64,000 nucleotides of DNA from UBA4408 sp002389785 (GCA_035438985.1 DAORJK010000015.1:1-64000); one strand, 5' to 3'; shown: positions 1 to 10,462, counted from the first letter of the stretch. Program-made: numbers and translations. The notes: a model not told the origin generated them from the letters alone.

Positions 1-1790
1 CAATACTGACAACAGCAGATGTGTTGATACAATTATTGCCATCTTTAATTGTAACCGTATAAGCACCAGCTGCTAATCCTGTAAACACATTGCTGGCTTG
101 ATATGTAATTCCATTTAATGAATACTGATATGGAGTTGTGCCTCCAACTCCTGTTGCGGTGATACTTCCATTGCTTGCTCCACAAGTTGCATTGCTACTA
201 ATGGCAGTTACGGTAGCACCACTTGTATTTATAATATTTACTGCTGCAGAAGTATTGATACAATTATTCGCATCTTTAATTGTAACTGTATACGCTCCAG
301 CCGCTAATCCGGTAAATACATTGCTAGCTTGATAAGTGATACCATTCAACGAATATTGATAAGGTGTTGTGCCTCCTATTCCGGTTGCAGTAATACTTCC
401 ATTACTTGCTCCACAGGTTGAATTGCTGCTGATGGCCGATACTGTAGCTCCACTCGTATTCGCAATACTGACAACAGCAGAAGTGTTGATACAATTATTG
501 CCATCTTTAATTCTAACAGTATATGCACCAGCTGCTAATCCTGTAAATACATTGCTAACTTGATAGGTAATTCCATCTAATGAATACTGATATGGAGTTG
601 TACCTCCAACTCCTGTTGCAGTAATACTTCCATTACTTGCTCCACAGGTTGCATTGCTGCTAATGGCTGTTACAGTTGCTCCACTCGTATTCGCAATATT
701 GACAACAGCAGAAGTGTTGATACAATTATTGCCATCTTTGATTGTAACCGTATAAGCACCAGATGCTAATCCTGTAAATACATTGCTAGCTTGATAAGTG
801 ATACCATTCAACGAATATTGATAAGGTGTTGTACCTCCAACTCCTGTTGAAGTGATACTTCCATTACTTGCTCCACAGGTTGCATTGCTGCTAATGGCAG
901 TTACAGTAGCTCCACTCGTATTCGAAATATTGACAACAGCAGATGTGTTGATACAATTATTGCCATCTTTAATTGTAACTGTATATGCACCAGCAGCTAA
1001 TCCTGTAAAGATATTGCTCGCTTGGTAAGTGATACCATTCAACGAATATTGATAAGGAGTTGTACCTCCTATTCCGGTTGCAGTGATACTTCCATTGCTT
1101 GCTCCACAGGTTGAATTGCTGCTAATGGCAGTTACGGTAGCACCACTTGTATTTATAATATTTAATGCTGCGGAAGTATTGATACAATTATTCGCATCTT
1201 TAATTGTAACCGTATACGCACCAGCCGCTAATCCGGTAAATACATTGCTAGCTTGATAAGTGATACCATTCAACGAATACTGATAAGGTGTTGTACCTCC
1301 AACTCCTGTTGCAGTGATACTTCCATTGCTTGCTCCACAGGTTGAATTGCTGCTAATGGCAGTTACAGTAGCTCCACTCGTATTTACAATATTTACTACG
1401 GCTGAAGTATTGATGCAATTATTCGCATCTTTAATTGTAACCGTATAAGCTCCTGCAGCTATTCCTGTAAATACATTGCTAGCTTGATAAGTAATTCCAT
1501 CTAATGAATACTGATAAGGTGTTGTTCCTCCAACTCCGGTTGCTATGATACTTCCATTGCTTGCTCCACAAGTTGCATTGCTGCTAATGGCGGTGACTGT
1601 AGCTCCGCTTGTATTTACAATATTTACTACGGCGGATGTATTGATACAATTATTAGCATCCTTAATTGTTACTTTATAAGCACCAGCAGCTAATCCTGTA
1701 AATACATTGCTAGCTTGGTAAGTGATTCCATCTAGTGAATACTGATAAGGTGTTGTACCCCCTAAACCTGTCGCTGTAATACTTCCTGTT
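1..1790 (-). repeat. Near-identical 231-bp tandem repeats (SprB units)
   Basis: The anchor TTGATACAATTATT-like string recurs at exactly 231-bp steps (TGA anchor G at 26, 257, 488, 719, 950, 1181, 1412, 1643), giving eight copies of a 77-residue unit, and the array continues left of the window. Beyond ~1790 the repeats keep the protein pattern but diverge strongly in DNA and vary in length. Differences among the eight copies are concentrated in short blocks that appear in different combinations. Confidence 0.93.
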
Positions 1791-4700
1791 GCCGACATAC
1801 AACCTGCAGCTGTAGGAATTGCACTTACCGAAACTCCGGTTAAACTTCCAACCGTAACAGCAATTGTCGCAGTACAGTTCTTTGCGTCTTTAACAGTTAC
1901 AGTATAATTACCACTTGCTAATCCTGTAAATACATTTGATACTTGAAAATTTACACCATTAATACTAAATGTTAACGCCCCGGTTCCACCAGTTGCTACT
2001 ACAGTTACAGTACCGTCATTTGCAAAACAAGAAGAAGCTGTAGATGAAACTGAAAGTGTAGGAGGCGCGAGATTTATTAAACTTACAGAAATATTTTTGG
2101 TACAATTATTTGCATCTTTTACAGTTAATGTATACAAGCCAGGACCAACATTTGTAAAACTAGTACCGGCTTGAAAAGTTATTCCATTAATGCTGTATTG
2201 CAAGGGTGCTACTCCTCCTGAAGCAGTAGCAGTAATGCTTCCATTACTATTTCCACAACTAGGATTAACAAAAGTTGCAGTAAGATTTTGAGGTCCGAGT
2301 GTATTTGTTACCACAATATTCTTTGTAGCAACACATCCGTTGGCATCCTTAATAGTTACAGTTTGAACACCACTGATAACAGATGAAAAAACATTAGAAG
2401 CTTGAAACAAGCCTCCATTTATACTATATTGATATGGAGTAACTCCCCCCACCACAGTTGCAGTTATAGTACCATTTGCATTGAAACATGAAGCTGGACT
2501 TGCCAACAAAGTAAGTGTTGGTGCTAATAAATTAGTCACAGTTGCAACAGTTGTACTAATACATCCATTTGCATCCTTAATTGTTATGGTATAATTGCCC
2601 GCAGCTAAATTTAGAAACATGGTATTACTTTGAAAAGTAACTCCATCAATGCTGAATTGATATGGACTGGCTCCTAAGCTGCCAACAGCTATTAAAGCAC
2701 CATTATTTGAATTGCAGGTTGCAGCAACGGCAAAGGCCGTAACTTTTGGTTTGGGAGCATTACTAATAACTACTGTGGTGGTACTATAACAATTTGCAAC
2801 ATCCTTAACATACACTGTATAAGTTCCTGCAGCTAAACCGCTGAAAGTTGAAGATGCTTGAAAAAGAGTAGTATTAATACTGTATTGGAGCGGCGCTGTT
2901 CCAAGTCCACTTGCTAGTATAGTACCATTTGTTGCACCACATGTTGCCGGAGTAACAGAAGCCGTAACCGACGGTCCACCTGAATTTCCTACTGTAATTG
3001 TAGCACTTGTTTCACAACCACTCCCATCCATCACGGTTACAGTATAAGTGCCTGCAGCCAAATTGGTAAATAAGCCACTACTTTGATAATTTATTCCATC
3101 AATTGAATAATCATAGGGCGCTACTCCTCCGCTACCCGTGGCAGTTATACTTCCATTACTTAAATCACAAGTACCGTCCGTTTTTGACAATGATAAACTT
3201 GCACCACCAATTGCCGGTACTATTACGGTTATAGTTTCGATACATCCTCCTGGATCAATGGGAGGGCCAATATCAAAACTCTCATCATCGGCAAGTGTAA
3301 TTATATAAGTTCCGGGTGCTAAACCTGAATAGGTGTAAGTAGGATCCCAAGTTGCCCATGGTCCACCTATACCCGTTATACTAGAATGATAAGGAGTATT
3401 GGGACCAATACCTGTGATGGTAATAGAACCATTTGAAGAACCGCAATTGGCCGGTGTTACAACTGCAGTTGCTGTTGAATTTGCAGCAATGCCTATAGTA
3501 ACCGAAATTGTTTTTGTACAGCCATTTGCATCCATGGCCGTTACAGTGTATGTGCCAGGACTAACATTTAAAAATAAATTTGTAGCATTCGGTACAAAGG
3601 CCCCATTATTCAAACTATAGGTACACGTTGCACAAGTTGCACCATTAACTTTTGGATTCTTAATTTTTCCCAAACTACTATTACAAACGTATGCGTCATC
3701 AATTGAAACAGTAAAAGTTGAAATTCCGGGACCAGCTCCTGTATTTGTTAAAGTTACGCTGGTTGTTTGTATACAATTTGCAGCATCCTTTATGTAAACC
3801 GTATAAGTACCGGCTGCAATATTTAAAAATGTGCTATTGGATTGATAAGTAATTCCATTAATACTGTACTGATAAGGCGGTGTTCCTGAACTCCCAACTA
3901 TTGAAATACTTCCATTGCTTGAAGCACAATTCGTATTAACTACCGTTGCGCTGAGTTGTGGTTGAGCAGCGACAGCAAGGTTAACTACCGTTGTTGCTTT
4001 ACAACCATTAGCATCCTTTACAGTGATGGTATAAATACCCCCTCCTAAATTTGTAAATAGCGGACTTGCCTGAAACGTAACACCATTAATACTATACTGC
4101 AAAGGTGCAACACCACCACTACCAAGGGCGGTAATAAAACCATTATTGGTTGTACAAACCGATGATACATTGGTTGCTGTTATACTCAGGCCGGCAATAT
4201 TATTTACTGTTGCCGAAGCTGCACTAATACAACCATTTGCATCCATTACTGTGATTGTATAGTTGCCTGTTGCTAAGCTCGAAAACACTCCTGATGCTTG
4301 ATAATTCACACCATCTATACTGTATTGTAAAGGTGCTGTACCACCCAAACCGCTTGCTGTAATCACTCCATCACTAGCACTGCAAGAAGTTGGTGTTACA
4401 ACCAAATTTAATGTTGGGGCAGCAGTGTTTAATATAATAGCGAATGCAGCAGACATACATCCATTGGCATCTTTCACCTGAACTAAATAGTTTCCTGCAC
4501 TTAAAGCACTAAATAAGGTACTGGCTTGAAAGGTTATACCGTTTATACTATATTGAAGTGGCGCTACTCCTAAACTTCCGGTTGCAGTGATTGTTCCGGT
4601 ATTAGTTGAACAAGCAGAAGGTGTAGTTGTAACAGTAATTTGTGGTGCAGAAGTATTTGTTACAGTAACGTTTACTGTATTTATACAATTAAAAAAATCT

Positions 4701-7700
4701 TTAACAGTGATGGTATAAATACCTGCTGTAAGGCCATAGAAATAAGAAGAAGATTGAAAACTTATTCCATCTATGCTATACACTAATGGAGCTGTTCCTC
4801 CTACTCCGGAAGCAGTAATTGTTCCATTTGAATTGTTGCATGTTGCTGCTGTTGCGATTGCCGAAACAGTTGGAGCAGGTGAATTTGCAACTGTAACCGA
4901 AACTGTATTAATACAACCGTTGGCATCTTTCACAGTAACTGTATAACTTCCGGGAGCCAAAGCAGTAAACAAACCGCTACTTTGATAAATATTTCCATTT
5001 ATGCTGTACTGCAAAGGAGCAACTCCTCCGGTGCCATATGCATTAATACTTCCATTGTTACTATTGCAAAACGTAGCTGAAGGTATAGCGGTTACTTGCG
5101 GCCCGGGCAAATTTAAAATTGAAAAACTATACACATTCTTACACCCATTAGCATCTTTAAGTGTAACAGTATAATTACCAGCAACTAATCCTGTAAAGAA
5201 ATTACTGCTCTGAAAAGTAACCCCGTTGACACTATAAGTCATAGGTGCGATACCACTTGTTAAGTTTACCGTAACCGAACCATTTGATGTACCGCATATA
5301 GCATCCGTTTTACTAATGGTTGCTGTAGGACCATTCGAGTTTAATAAAGTAACTATCGCGGTATTCGTACAACCATTTGCATCTTTAACTGTGATGGTGT
5401 AAACGCCGGAAGTTAACCCTGCAAATGAACCACTTGCTTGAAATGTAATTCCATCTTTACTAAATGTAAAAGGCGCAGTACCGGCACCTCCAACTGCAGT
5501 AATGCTTCCATTTGAATTTCCACAGGTAGGATTCGTGCTTGAAATCGAAATGGTTGGACCGGGTAAAACAAAATTTGTAACAGTAACCACCCCACTGCAA
5601 ACAAGATTGATAAAAGCTTTTAATGTGTAAGTAACTGCAGGAGTAAGTCCCGAAAATGTCCCGGTAGTATTGGTTCCAATTAGCGTAGTTCCATTAAATA
5701 AGGTATAAGTAACCGTTGCACCTGCAGGAGGAATAGGACTTACCGTTGCACTCACTGAAAGCGTTGCACAACTTGGAGTTGCAATTATTGAATATGTAGT
5801 TGTATTGCAAGTATAGCTTGAAACATCTATGGATGCAACAAATCCATTTCCACTTGCAAAAAGCAATTTCTGTGATTCGTAATATGCCAAGTCATAAACA
5901 GAAGCAGTTGCATAGCCCGGTATTGAAATGTCTGGCGCTGCAGCATCATCAAACAAAACTCCATTAAACTTATAAACCTTAATCAAGCCATTGATAGAAC
6001 CGATAAAAATAGTATTGCACTCATCAGCAACAATACCTCCGCTCATTAAGGCTGTATTTGCAGCTAACGATAGTGGGGTACCTGCAGTTGCGCCAGTTGC
6101 CTTGTCAAATGCTTTCAAATTCTTTCCGTCCCAATAATAAAAGTAAGAAGAGTTTACTGCCAATAAATTTCCGGAATTATCTATTTGCGGACCTGCTAAA
6201 TAAGGTCGATTGGCTATTTCCTGAACTGTTGAATAACCGGAAGGTGTGCTCCATGCTACAGAAGCACCACTGTACGGAGCAGTGTTTTTATATATTTTAT
6301 TAGTTAATGATGTGGTACCAATTAGTGAACCATAAATAGTGTACATGTCATTGGTTAATGGATCTATTATAATATCCACCATGTCTTGCGCCCAACCGGT
6401 TCCACCTGAATAGGGAATCCCGGTAACATTATTGGAACTTATTACCGTTGAAGGGGGCGAACAAATACCCATGTTAATATTGGAGTTTGTACCTCCTCCA
6501 GCAATAAGTAATTGAGCAGAGCCTAAATTGCAATTCCAATACATTTTCCAATTTTCAAGAAAACTTGGATTGGCAGTTGTAATATAGTTATCATACAAAC
6601 CGGTTGTACTTATTCTAATAATTCGAAATCCACCACTGGGTGCAAATCCTTGACCTAAATAAATATTTCCAGAAGTTTTATCAACCACCCAACCACCGTA
6701 GTAAGTACCAAAACTCCAAGTTGGAAGTGTCATCGACCCATTAAATGTCCATTGCAATGTTCCACTAGCATCAAATTTGGCGAGTTTGTAAACGGTTCCA
6801 TCTCCTCCACCTGTAACGTATGCATTCCCTGCATAATCAAAATCAATATCCTTAGCTTTCCCTGTATTTGCACCCGTTAAATTGGCTGTTGAAGTAATAA
6901 ATGGATCAATGACAACAGGTTTGGTACTATCGTATCCCTTGGGAAATTTAAAGCTTACCGTATTATGCTGTATAGCATAAGCGATTTCAATTTTCTCTTG
7001 ATTTGAATTTGAGTCATCAAAGTTGCTCGAATAATAAGCTAGTGGAGCACTTGCGCTAATTTTATCAATTTCAGAATTTACTATTAATCGTCCGGCGAGG
7101 TTAATTTTAATTTTAGTTAAATCTCCTGAGTAACTCATTCTTATAACACTCAAGTCTGCTCCGGGTTTCGCAAAAACTCTGTATTCAAATCCGTTAACTT
7201 GGGTTTTATTAATTCGAATTTCTACATCTATACCATCATATAAATTAAGATAGCGTACAGCTTTATATCCATTTGCTCTGTTTGCTAAAAATCCATACGT
7301 GTGATACCCTTGCTCGAGCTCCTGCGCTTGAATTTGAACCTGTTCATTGGCTCCCACCCATTGCATGACAATCGTTTTATCTATTGATTTTGAATGTTCA
7401 AGCTCGTCTTCTTTACTTACTACCTTGCCTCCTCTTTTTAAAGCTCGCTCAGCTTCTTCCCGTTCTTCCTCGCTTGGTCCAACTACTTTTCTTTGTAAAA
7501 AAATGATCCCCTTTTTAGTAAACAAAACCGGCATGTCAAAACCTTCAAAACCGTATTCAACAGCACCCAAATGCGGAGCATAAAGGGATCCATCGCCATA
7601 CTGTCCAATATTTTCAATGATTTGAGAAGAAGATTGAAAAACATCCTTCTCAGTAGAGGTATAATTTATAGTAGCTAATCCGGTAACTGTATCCTTTACA

Positions 7701-7825
7701 AAAGCGGATTTAGCATAAATCACCGAAGTAAAAAATACACTGCTAACAATAATTAAATACGCCCTTAAAACCTGGAATCTTTTTATTTTATTGAGCTGTA
7801 CCCTATTTATTTTCAGGGGAACCAT
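1..7825 (-). CDS. Giant SprB-repeat surface adhesin (5' part; runs off the left edge)
   Basis: About 2,608 codons are visible and the frame is still open at base 1, so the C-terminus is missing; a T9SS sorting domain would be expected there. The start at 7825 gives a signal peptide (residues 1-39, hydrophobic core LIIVSSVFF, ending YAKS). Residues ~60-330 look like the DUF7948-type domain common in Bacteroidota surface proteins (it begins near ENIGQYGDG). Residues ~330-660 resemble a propeller with GNAYV/GNIYL-like strands. From about residue 750 there are ~24 SprB repeats of 76-77 residues, each with a Cys, NGSI, PYQYS-like and YTVTIKDANGC-like segments. SprB is the mobile adhesin of gliding Flavobacterium; whether this protein moves on the surface is inference. 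The same frame holds at both ends of the visible gene (position 55 and 7825), which argues against a frameshift. The last eight repeats are nearly identical. Confidence 0.88.
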   Translation of the reverse strand, partial: MVPLKINRVQLNKIKRFQVLRAYLIIVSSVFFTSVIYAKSAFVKDTVTGLATINYTSTEKDVFQSSSQIIENIGQYGDGSLYAPHLGAVEYGFEGFDMPVLFTKKGIIFLQRKVVGPSEEEREEAERALKRGGKVVSKEDELEHSKSIDKTIVMQWVGANEQVQIQAQELEQGYHTYGFLANRANGYKAVRYLNLYDGIDVEIRINKTQVNGFEYRVFAKPGADLSVIRMSYSGDLTKIKINLAGRLIVNSEIDKISASAPLAYYSSNFDDSNSNQEKIEIAYAIQHNTVSFKFPKGYDSTKPVVIDPFITSTANLTGANTGKAKDIDFDYAGNAYVTGGGDGTVYKLAKFDASGTLQWTFNGSMTLPTWSFGTYYGGWVVDKTSGNIYLGQGFAPSGGFRIIRISTTGLYDNYITTANPSFLENWKMYWNCNLGSAQLLIAGGGTNSNINMGICSPPSTVISSNNVTGIPYSGGTGWAQDMVDIIIDPLTNDMYTIYGSLIGTTSLTNKIYKNTAPYSGASVAWSTPSGYSTVQEIANRPYLAGPQIDNSGNLLAVNSSYFYYWDGKNLKAFDKATGATAGTPLSLAANTALMSGGIVADECNTIFIGSINGLIKVYKFNGVLFDDAAAPDISIPGYATASVYDLAYYESQKLLFASGNGFVASIDVSSYTCNTTTYSIIATPSCATLSVSATVSPIPPAGATVTYTLFNGTTLIGTNTTGTFSGLTPAVTYTLKAFINLVCSGVVTVTNFVLPGPTISISSTNPTCGNSNGSITAVGGAGTAPFTFSKDGITFQASGSFAGLTSGVYTITVKDANGCTNTAIVTLLNSNGPTATISKTDAICGTSNGSVTVNLTSGIAPMTYSVNGVTFQSSNFFTGLVAGNYTVTLKDANGCKNVYSFSILNLPGPQVTAIPSATFCNSNNGSINAYGTGGVAPLQYSINGNIYQSSGLFTALAPGSYTVTVKDANGCINTVSVTVANSPAPTVSAIATAATCNNSNGTITASGVGGTAPLVYSIDGISFQSSSYFYGLTAGIYTITVKDFFNCINTVNVTVTNTSAPQITVTTTPSACSTNTGTITATGSLGVAPLQYSINGITFQASTLFSALSAGNYLVQVKDANGCMSAAFAIILNTAAPTLNLVVTPTSCSASDGVITASGLGGTAPLQYSIDGVNYQASGVFSSLATGNYTITVMDANGCISAASATVNNIAGLSITATNVSSVCTTNNGFITALGSGGVAPLQYSINGVTFQASPLFTNLGGGIYTITVKDANGCKATTVVNLAVAAQPQLSATVVNTNCASSNGSISIVGSSGTPPYQYSINGITYQSNSTFLNIAAGTYTVYIKDAANCIQTTSVTLTNTGAGPGISTFTVSIDDAYVCNSSLGKIKNPKVNGATCATCTYSLNNGAFVPNATNLFLNVSPGTYTVTAMDANGCTKTISVTIGIAANSTATAVVTPANCGSSNGSITITGIGPNTPYHSSITGIGGPWATWDPTYTYSGLAPGTYIITLADDESFDIGPPIDPGGCIETITVIVPAIGGASLSLSKTDGTCDLSNGSITATGSGGVAPYDYSIDGINYQSSGLFTNLAAGTYTVTVMDGSGCETSATITVGNSGGPSVTASVTPATCGATNGTILASGLGTAPLQYSINTTLFQASSTFSGLAAGTYTVYVKDVANCYSTTTVVISNAPKPKVTAFAVAATCNSNNGALIAVGSLGASPYQFSIDGVTFQSNTMFLNLAAGNYTITIKDANGCISTTVATVTNLLAPTLTLLASPASCFNANGTITATVVGGVTPYQYSINGGLFQASNVFSSVISGVQTVTIKDANGCVATKNIVVTNTLGPQNLTATFVNPSCGNSNGSITATASGGVAPLQYSINGITFQAGTSFTNVGPGLYTLTVKDANNCTKNISVSLINLAPPTLSVSSTASSCFANDGTVTVVATGGTGALTFSINGVNFQVSNVFTGLASGNYTVTVKDAKNCTATIAVTVGSLTGVSVSAIPTAAGCMSATGSITATGLGGTTPYQYSLDGITYQASNVFTGLAAGAYKVTIKDANNCINTSAVVNIVNTSGATVTAISSNATCGASNGSIIATGVGGTTPYQYSLDGITYQASNVFTGIAAGAYTVTIKDANNCINTSAVVNIVNTSGATVTAISSNSTCGASNGSITATGVGGTTPYQYSLNGITYQASNVFTGLAAGAYTVTIKDANNCINTSAALNIINTSGATVTAISSNSTCGASNGSITATGIGGTTPYQYSLNGITYQASNIFTGLAAGAYTVTIKDGNNCINTSAVVNISNTSGATVTAISSNATCGASNGSITSTGVGGTTPYQYSLNGITYQASNVFTGLASGAYTVTIKDGNNCINTSAVVNIANTSGATVTAISSNATCGASNGSITATGVGGTTPYQYSLDGITYQVSNVFTGLAAGAYTVRIKDGNNCINTSAVVSIANTSGATVSAISSNSTCGASNGSITATGIGGTTPYQYSLNGITYQASNVFTGLAAGAYTVTIKDANNCINTSAAVNIINTSGATVTAISSNATCGASNGSITATGVGGTTPYQYSLNGITYQASNVFTGLAAGAYTVTIKDGNNCINTSAVVSI

Positions 7826-7844
7826 GGTAGGTTATTCTTTTTTA

Positions 7845-7852
7845 CAAAAGTA
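7845..7852 (-). promoter_or_regulatory. Putative -7 box TACTTTTG of the SprB-like gene
   Basis: The minus strand reads TACTTTTG here, matching the Bacteroidota -7 consensus TAnnTTTG, 19 bases before the ATG at 7825. No convincing -33 TTTG was found at the usual spacing. Confidence 0.4.
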
Positions 7853-7990
7853 GATTTGAATAAACTTTCCTTTTATGACAATTGTCACATAAAACTCAAT
7901 TCATTACTGAATACATCTTTTTTAATTCTGAGTGGTAAAATTTAATATGTGAGCTATTTTTCTCTTATTTGTATTTTGTGTGATAGTTAA

Positions 7991-9238
7991 ATGAAAATTG
8001 TAATTCTTAGCCAATATTTTCCACCCGAAGTTGGAGCTCCGCAAAACCGTTTGTTTGAATTGGCTGTTCGCCTTCAAAAAATGGGTGCCGAAATTACGGT
8101 GCTTACTGCAATGCCCAATTATCCACAAATGCAAGTATTGCCTGGCTATAAATCAAAAATATACGTGCACGAAAAAATTGAAAATCTTGACCTACTTCGA
8201 GCATGGATTTTTGTAACTAAAAGCAAGTCAATTCCACTGCGTTTACTCAATTATTTTTCGTTTGTTTTTAGCTCTTTTTGGATAGGATTATTTAAACTTA
8301 AGAAACACGATATTTTACTTTGTGAAAGTCCTCCCCTTTTTTTAGGAATTACAGCTTATTTATTGAGCAAATTAAAAAGGTCTAAAATGCTATTCAATGT
8401 TTCAGACTTATGGCCCGAAAGTGCTGAAAAATTAGGACTGGTAACAAACCGTACTTTTTTGAAATTAGCGACACTACTGGAAGAATTTCTTTACCGTAAA
8501 TCATTCCTTATAAGTGGCCAAACTCAAGGTATCGTTAAAAATATCCAACAACGCTTTCCATCAAAAACTATTACCTGGCTTCCCAATGGAGTTGATTTGA
8601 GTCTTTATAATTTTGAAAATAGTACAAGCAATTGGAGAGTACAAAACCAATTTCTAGAAAGTGATTTCATTCTGCTTTATGCAGGAATTATTGGTCATGC
8701 ACAAGGTTTAGAAGTGATACTAAAAGCAGCAAAGTTGCTCCAATCCAATAAACAGTTAAAATTTATTTTACTTGGTAGTGGTCCTGAAAAGGAAAAACTA
8801 CAAGGCATGGCAAATGAATTAAAACTAAGCAATGTATTTTTTTATCCTGCAATAGTAAAATCTGAAATGCCTGCTGTTGTTTCGGCAATTGATATTTCAA
8901 TCATACCATTAAAAAAGTTGGATTTATTTAAAGGTGCAATTCCTTCAAAAATTTTCGAAAACCTTGCAATGAAAAAGCCCATTTTATTAGGTGTTGAAGG
9001 AGAGGCTAAAGAATTATTTATTGAAGAAGGAAAATGTGGCTGGGCTTTTGAACCCGAAAATGAAAACGACCTTGCTCAAAAAATTACGCATTGTTTTGAA
9101 AATAAAAACCAGCTACTTGACTTGGGCAATAATGGATATATTTACGTTAAAGAAAAATTTACCCGAGATAAAATAGCAACAAATTTTTGGGCGTTTTTAA
9201 ACAAAAACCTTCATGCTAAACCAACTGTTACACGCTAA
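7991..9238 (+). CDS. Glycosyltransferase family 4 (WbuB-like)
   Basis: A 415-residue GT-B glycosyltransferase that would add a sugar from a nucleotide donor to a lipid-linked surface polysaccharide on the cytoplasmic side of the membrane. The N-terminus has the acceptor-side motif FPPEVGAPQNR (10-20). The C-terminal donor domain starts after PNGVDL (198-203) and includes LLYAGIIG (228-235), GSGPEKEKL (262-270) and GAIPSKIFE (315-323), whose Glu lies where GT4 enzymes bind the nucleotide sugar. The pattern resembles WbuB (fucosaminyl transferase) proteins, but the sugar cannot be inferred. It is the first gene of a plus-strand polysaccharide block and its last 26 bases overlap the next gene, suggesting coupled translation. 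Confidence 0.88.
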   Translation: MKIVILSQYFPPEVGAPQNRLFELAVRLQKMGAEITVLTAMPNYPQMQVLPGYKSKIYVHEKIENLDLLRAWIFVTKSKSIPLRLLNYFSFVFSSFWIGLFKLKKHDILLCESPPLFLGITAYLLSKLKRSKMLFNVSDLWPESAEKLGLVTNRTFLKLATLLEEFLYRKSFLISGQTQGIVKNIQQRFPSKTITWLPNGVDLSLYNFENSTSNWRVQNQFLESDFILLYAGIIGHAQGLEVILKAAKLLQSNKQLKFILLGSGPEKEKLQGMANELKLSNVFFYPAIVKSEMPAVVSAIDISIIPLKKLDLFKGAIPSKIFENLAMKKPILLGVEGEAKELFIEEGKCGWAFEPENENDLAQKITHCFENKNQLLDLGNNGYIYVKEKFTRDKIATNFWAFLNKNLHAKPTVTR

Positions 9239-10406
9239 AGTACAGCTTTATCTCTGTTGCGCTTTTGCATTTTTTCTTTCGTTCAAATTTGCACTTCCAA
9301 TTTTCGTTGTTCTATTGGTATTGAACAGCATACTCGAAGGAAATTTTAATGCCAGGTATGCTAATATTCCAAACAAAAAAATGGTATGCTTGCATTGTTC
9401 ACTGTACCTGCTGTATTTAGTTGGTATGCTTTACTCCGAAAATAAAAGCTATGGTTGGGCCGATTTACAAACCAAACTGAGCATGCTGCTTTTCCCTTTG
9501 CTTTTAAACTTTTCCAGATTCGAGCACCAGGAAACTAAAAAAATTCAACAATTCTTTTTAGCGGGTGTGGTAATCGCCTCAGTTAGTTTGTTAGGAAGAG
9601 CCACCTTCATTTATTTTTATGAGCATTTAAATTATTTCTACTATGTTGATTTTTCTGTTTTCTTGCATCCTTCCTATTTTGGAATGATGATCAATATCGC
9701 TTTACTTTTCATTTTGCTGGATGCTTCTAACTTGGGAATCAGTTCAAACTTTGTTCGCATCAGCCTACTATTGTTTTGTTCACTCATCATTCTACTCCTA
9801 TCTTCTAAACTTGCATTAATCAGCTGCTTATTGATTTTTATTGGAGTAGGAATCTACCGTATGCTGCAGTCGAAAAACTACCTTCTCGGTATGGTATTTT
9901 TACTCCTATTTATAGCAGCTTCTGCAGCAATTATTCGTACAGTTCCCGAATTAAATCAACGTATACAAAATGCAAGGGTAGTTCTGAATGCCAACAGCAT
10001 CGATAAAACAGATGCAGAAAGTAATGCAGTCCGAATTTTAGTTTGGCATGCTGCAACAGCGGCTTTCCTTGAAAACGGGATGATTGGAACCGGTACAGGC
10101 GATGTGAAAGATGAACTTTTTAAACACTATAAACAGAATGGATATACCGGAGCTTTAGAACATCGATTAAATGCACACAATCAATTTTTACAAACAGGTG
10201 TAGCTTTAGGATATATAGGTTTTGTAATATTTTTACTAGGTATACTTGTACCGGTTAGTGTCGCCTGGAAAAACAAAAATTTTCTTTATGTTTCTTTTGC
10301 ATTGCTGGTTGTGTTGAACTTTCTTACCGAATCGATGCTTGAATCAGAAGCCGGCGTTTTTATTTTTGCCTTCTTTAATTCACTTTTGTTTTTTAGGAAA
10401 ATATAA
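9213..10406 (+). CDS. O-antigen ligase/polymerase-family membrane protein (Wzy/WaaL-like)
   Basis: A 397-residue polytopic membrane protein with about ten hydrophobic segments spread from residue 12 to the C-terminus. A large hydrophilic loop at ~245-320 carries GTGTGDV and the HNQFLQTG stretch followed by a hydrophobic helix; this H-N-x-[FY]-L-x-x-x-x-x-G pattern is typical of the Wzy_C/O-antigen ligase family, where the loop faces the periplasm. It would polymerise or transfer undecaprenyl-linked glycans. Start ATG 9213 overlaps the GT4 gene by 26 bases; no better start is visible downstream before the first membrane segment. Polymerase and ligase cannot be told apart from sequence. Confidence 0.82.
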   Translation: MLNQLLHAKVQLYLCCAFAFFLSFKFALPIFVVLLVLNSILEGNFNARYANIPNKKMVCLHCSLYLLYLVGMLYSENKSYGWADLQTKLSMLLFPLLLNFSRFEHQETKKIQQFFLAGVVIASVSLLGRATFIYFYEHLNYFYYVDFSVFLHPSYFGMMINIALLFILLDASNLGISSNFVRISLLLFCSLIILLLSSKLALISCLLIFIGVGIYRMLQSKNYLLGMVFLLLFIAASAAIIRTVPELNQRIQNARVVLNANSIDKTDAESNAVRILVWHAATAAFLENGMIGTGTGDVKDELFKHYKQNGYTGALEHRLNAHNQFLQTGVALGYIGFVIFLLGILVPVSVAWKNKNFLYVSFALLVVLNFLTESMLESEAGVFIFAFFNSLLFFRKI

Positions 10407-10462
10407 TATTTACAAGTTGAAAATCTATTTTCGCACAAGCTTTTTATCCATAAAAATCCTCG

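Noticed and set aside
138..563. Two plus-strand open frames (138-332 and 369-563) with nearly the same peptide
   Set aside because: They are 231 bases apart and lie antisense to the SprB repeats, so they are by-products of the repeated DNA, not genes.
1..1790. CRISPR-like array
   Set aside because: The repeated unit is 231 bp without unique spacers and lies inside one continuous reading frame.
7347..7583. Plus-strand frame of 78 codons
   Set aside because: Antisense to the N-terminal part of the SprB-like gene, with no signal or family resemblance.
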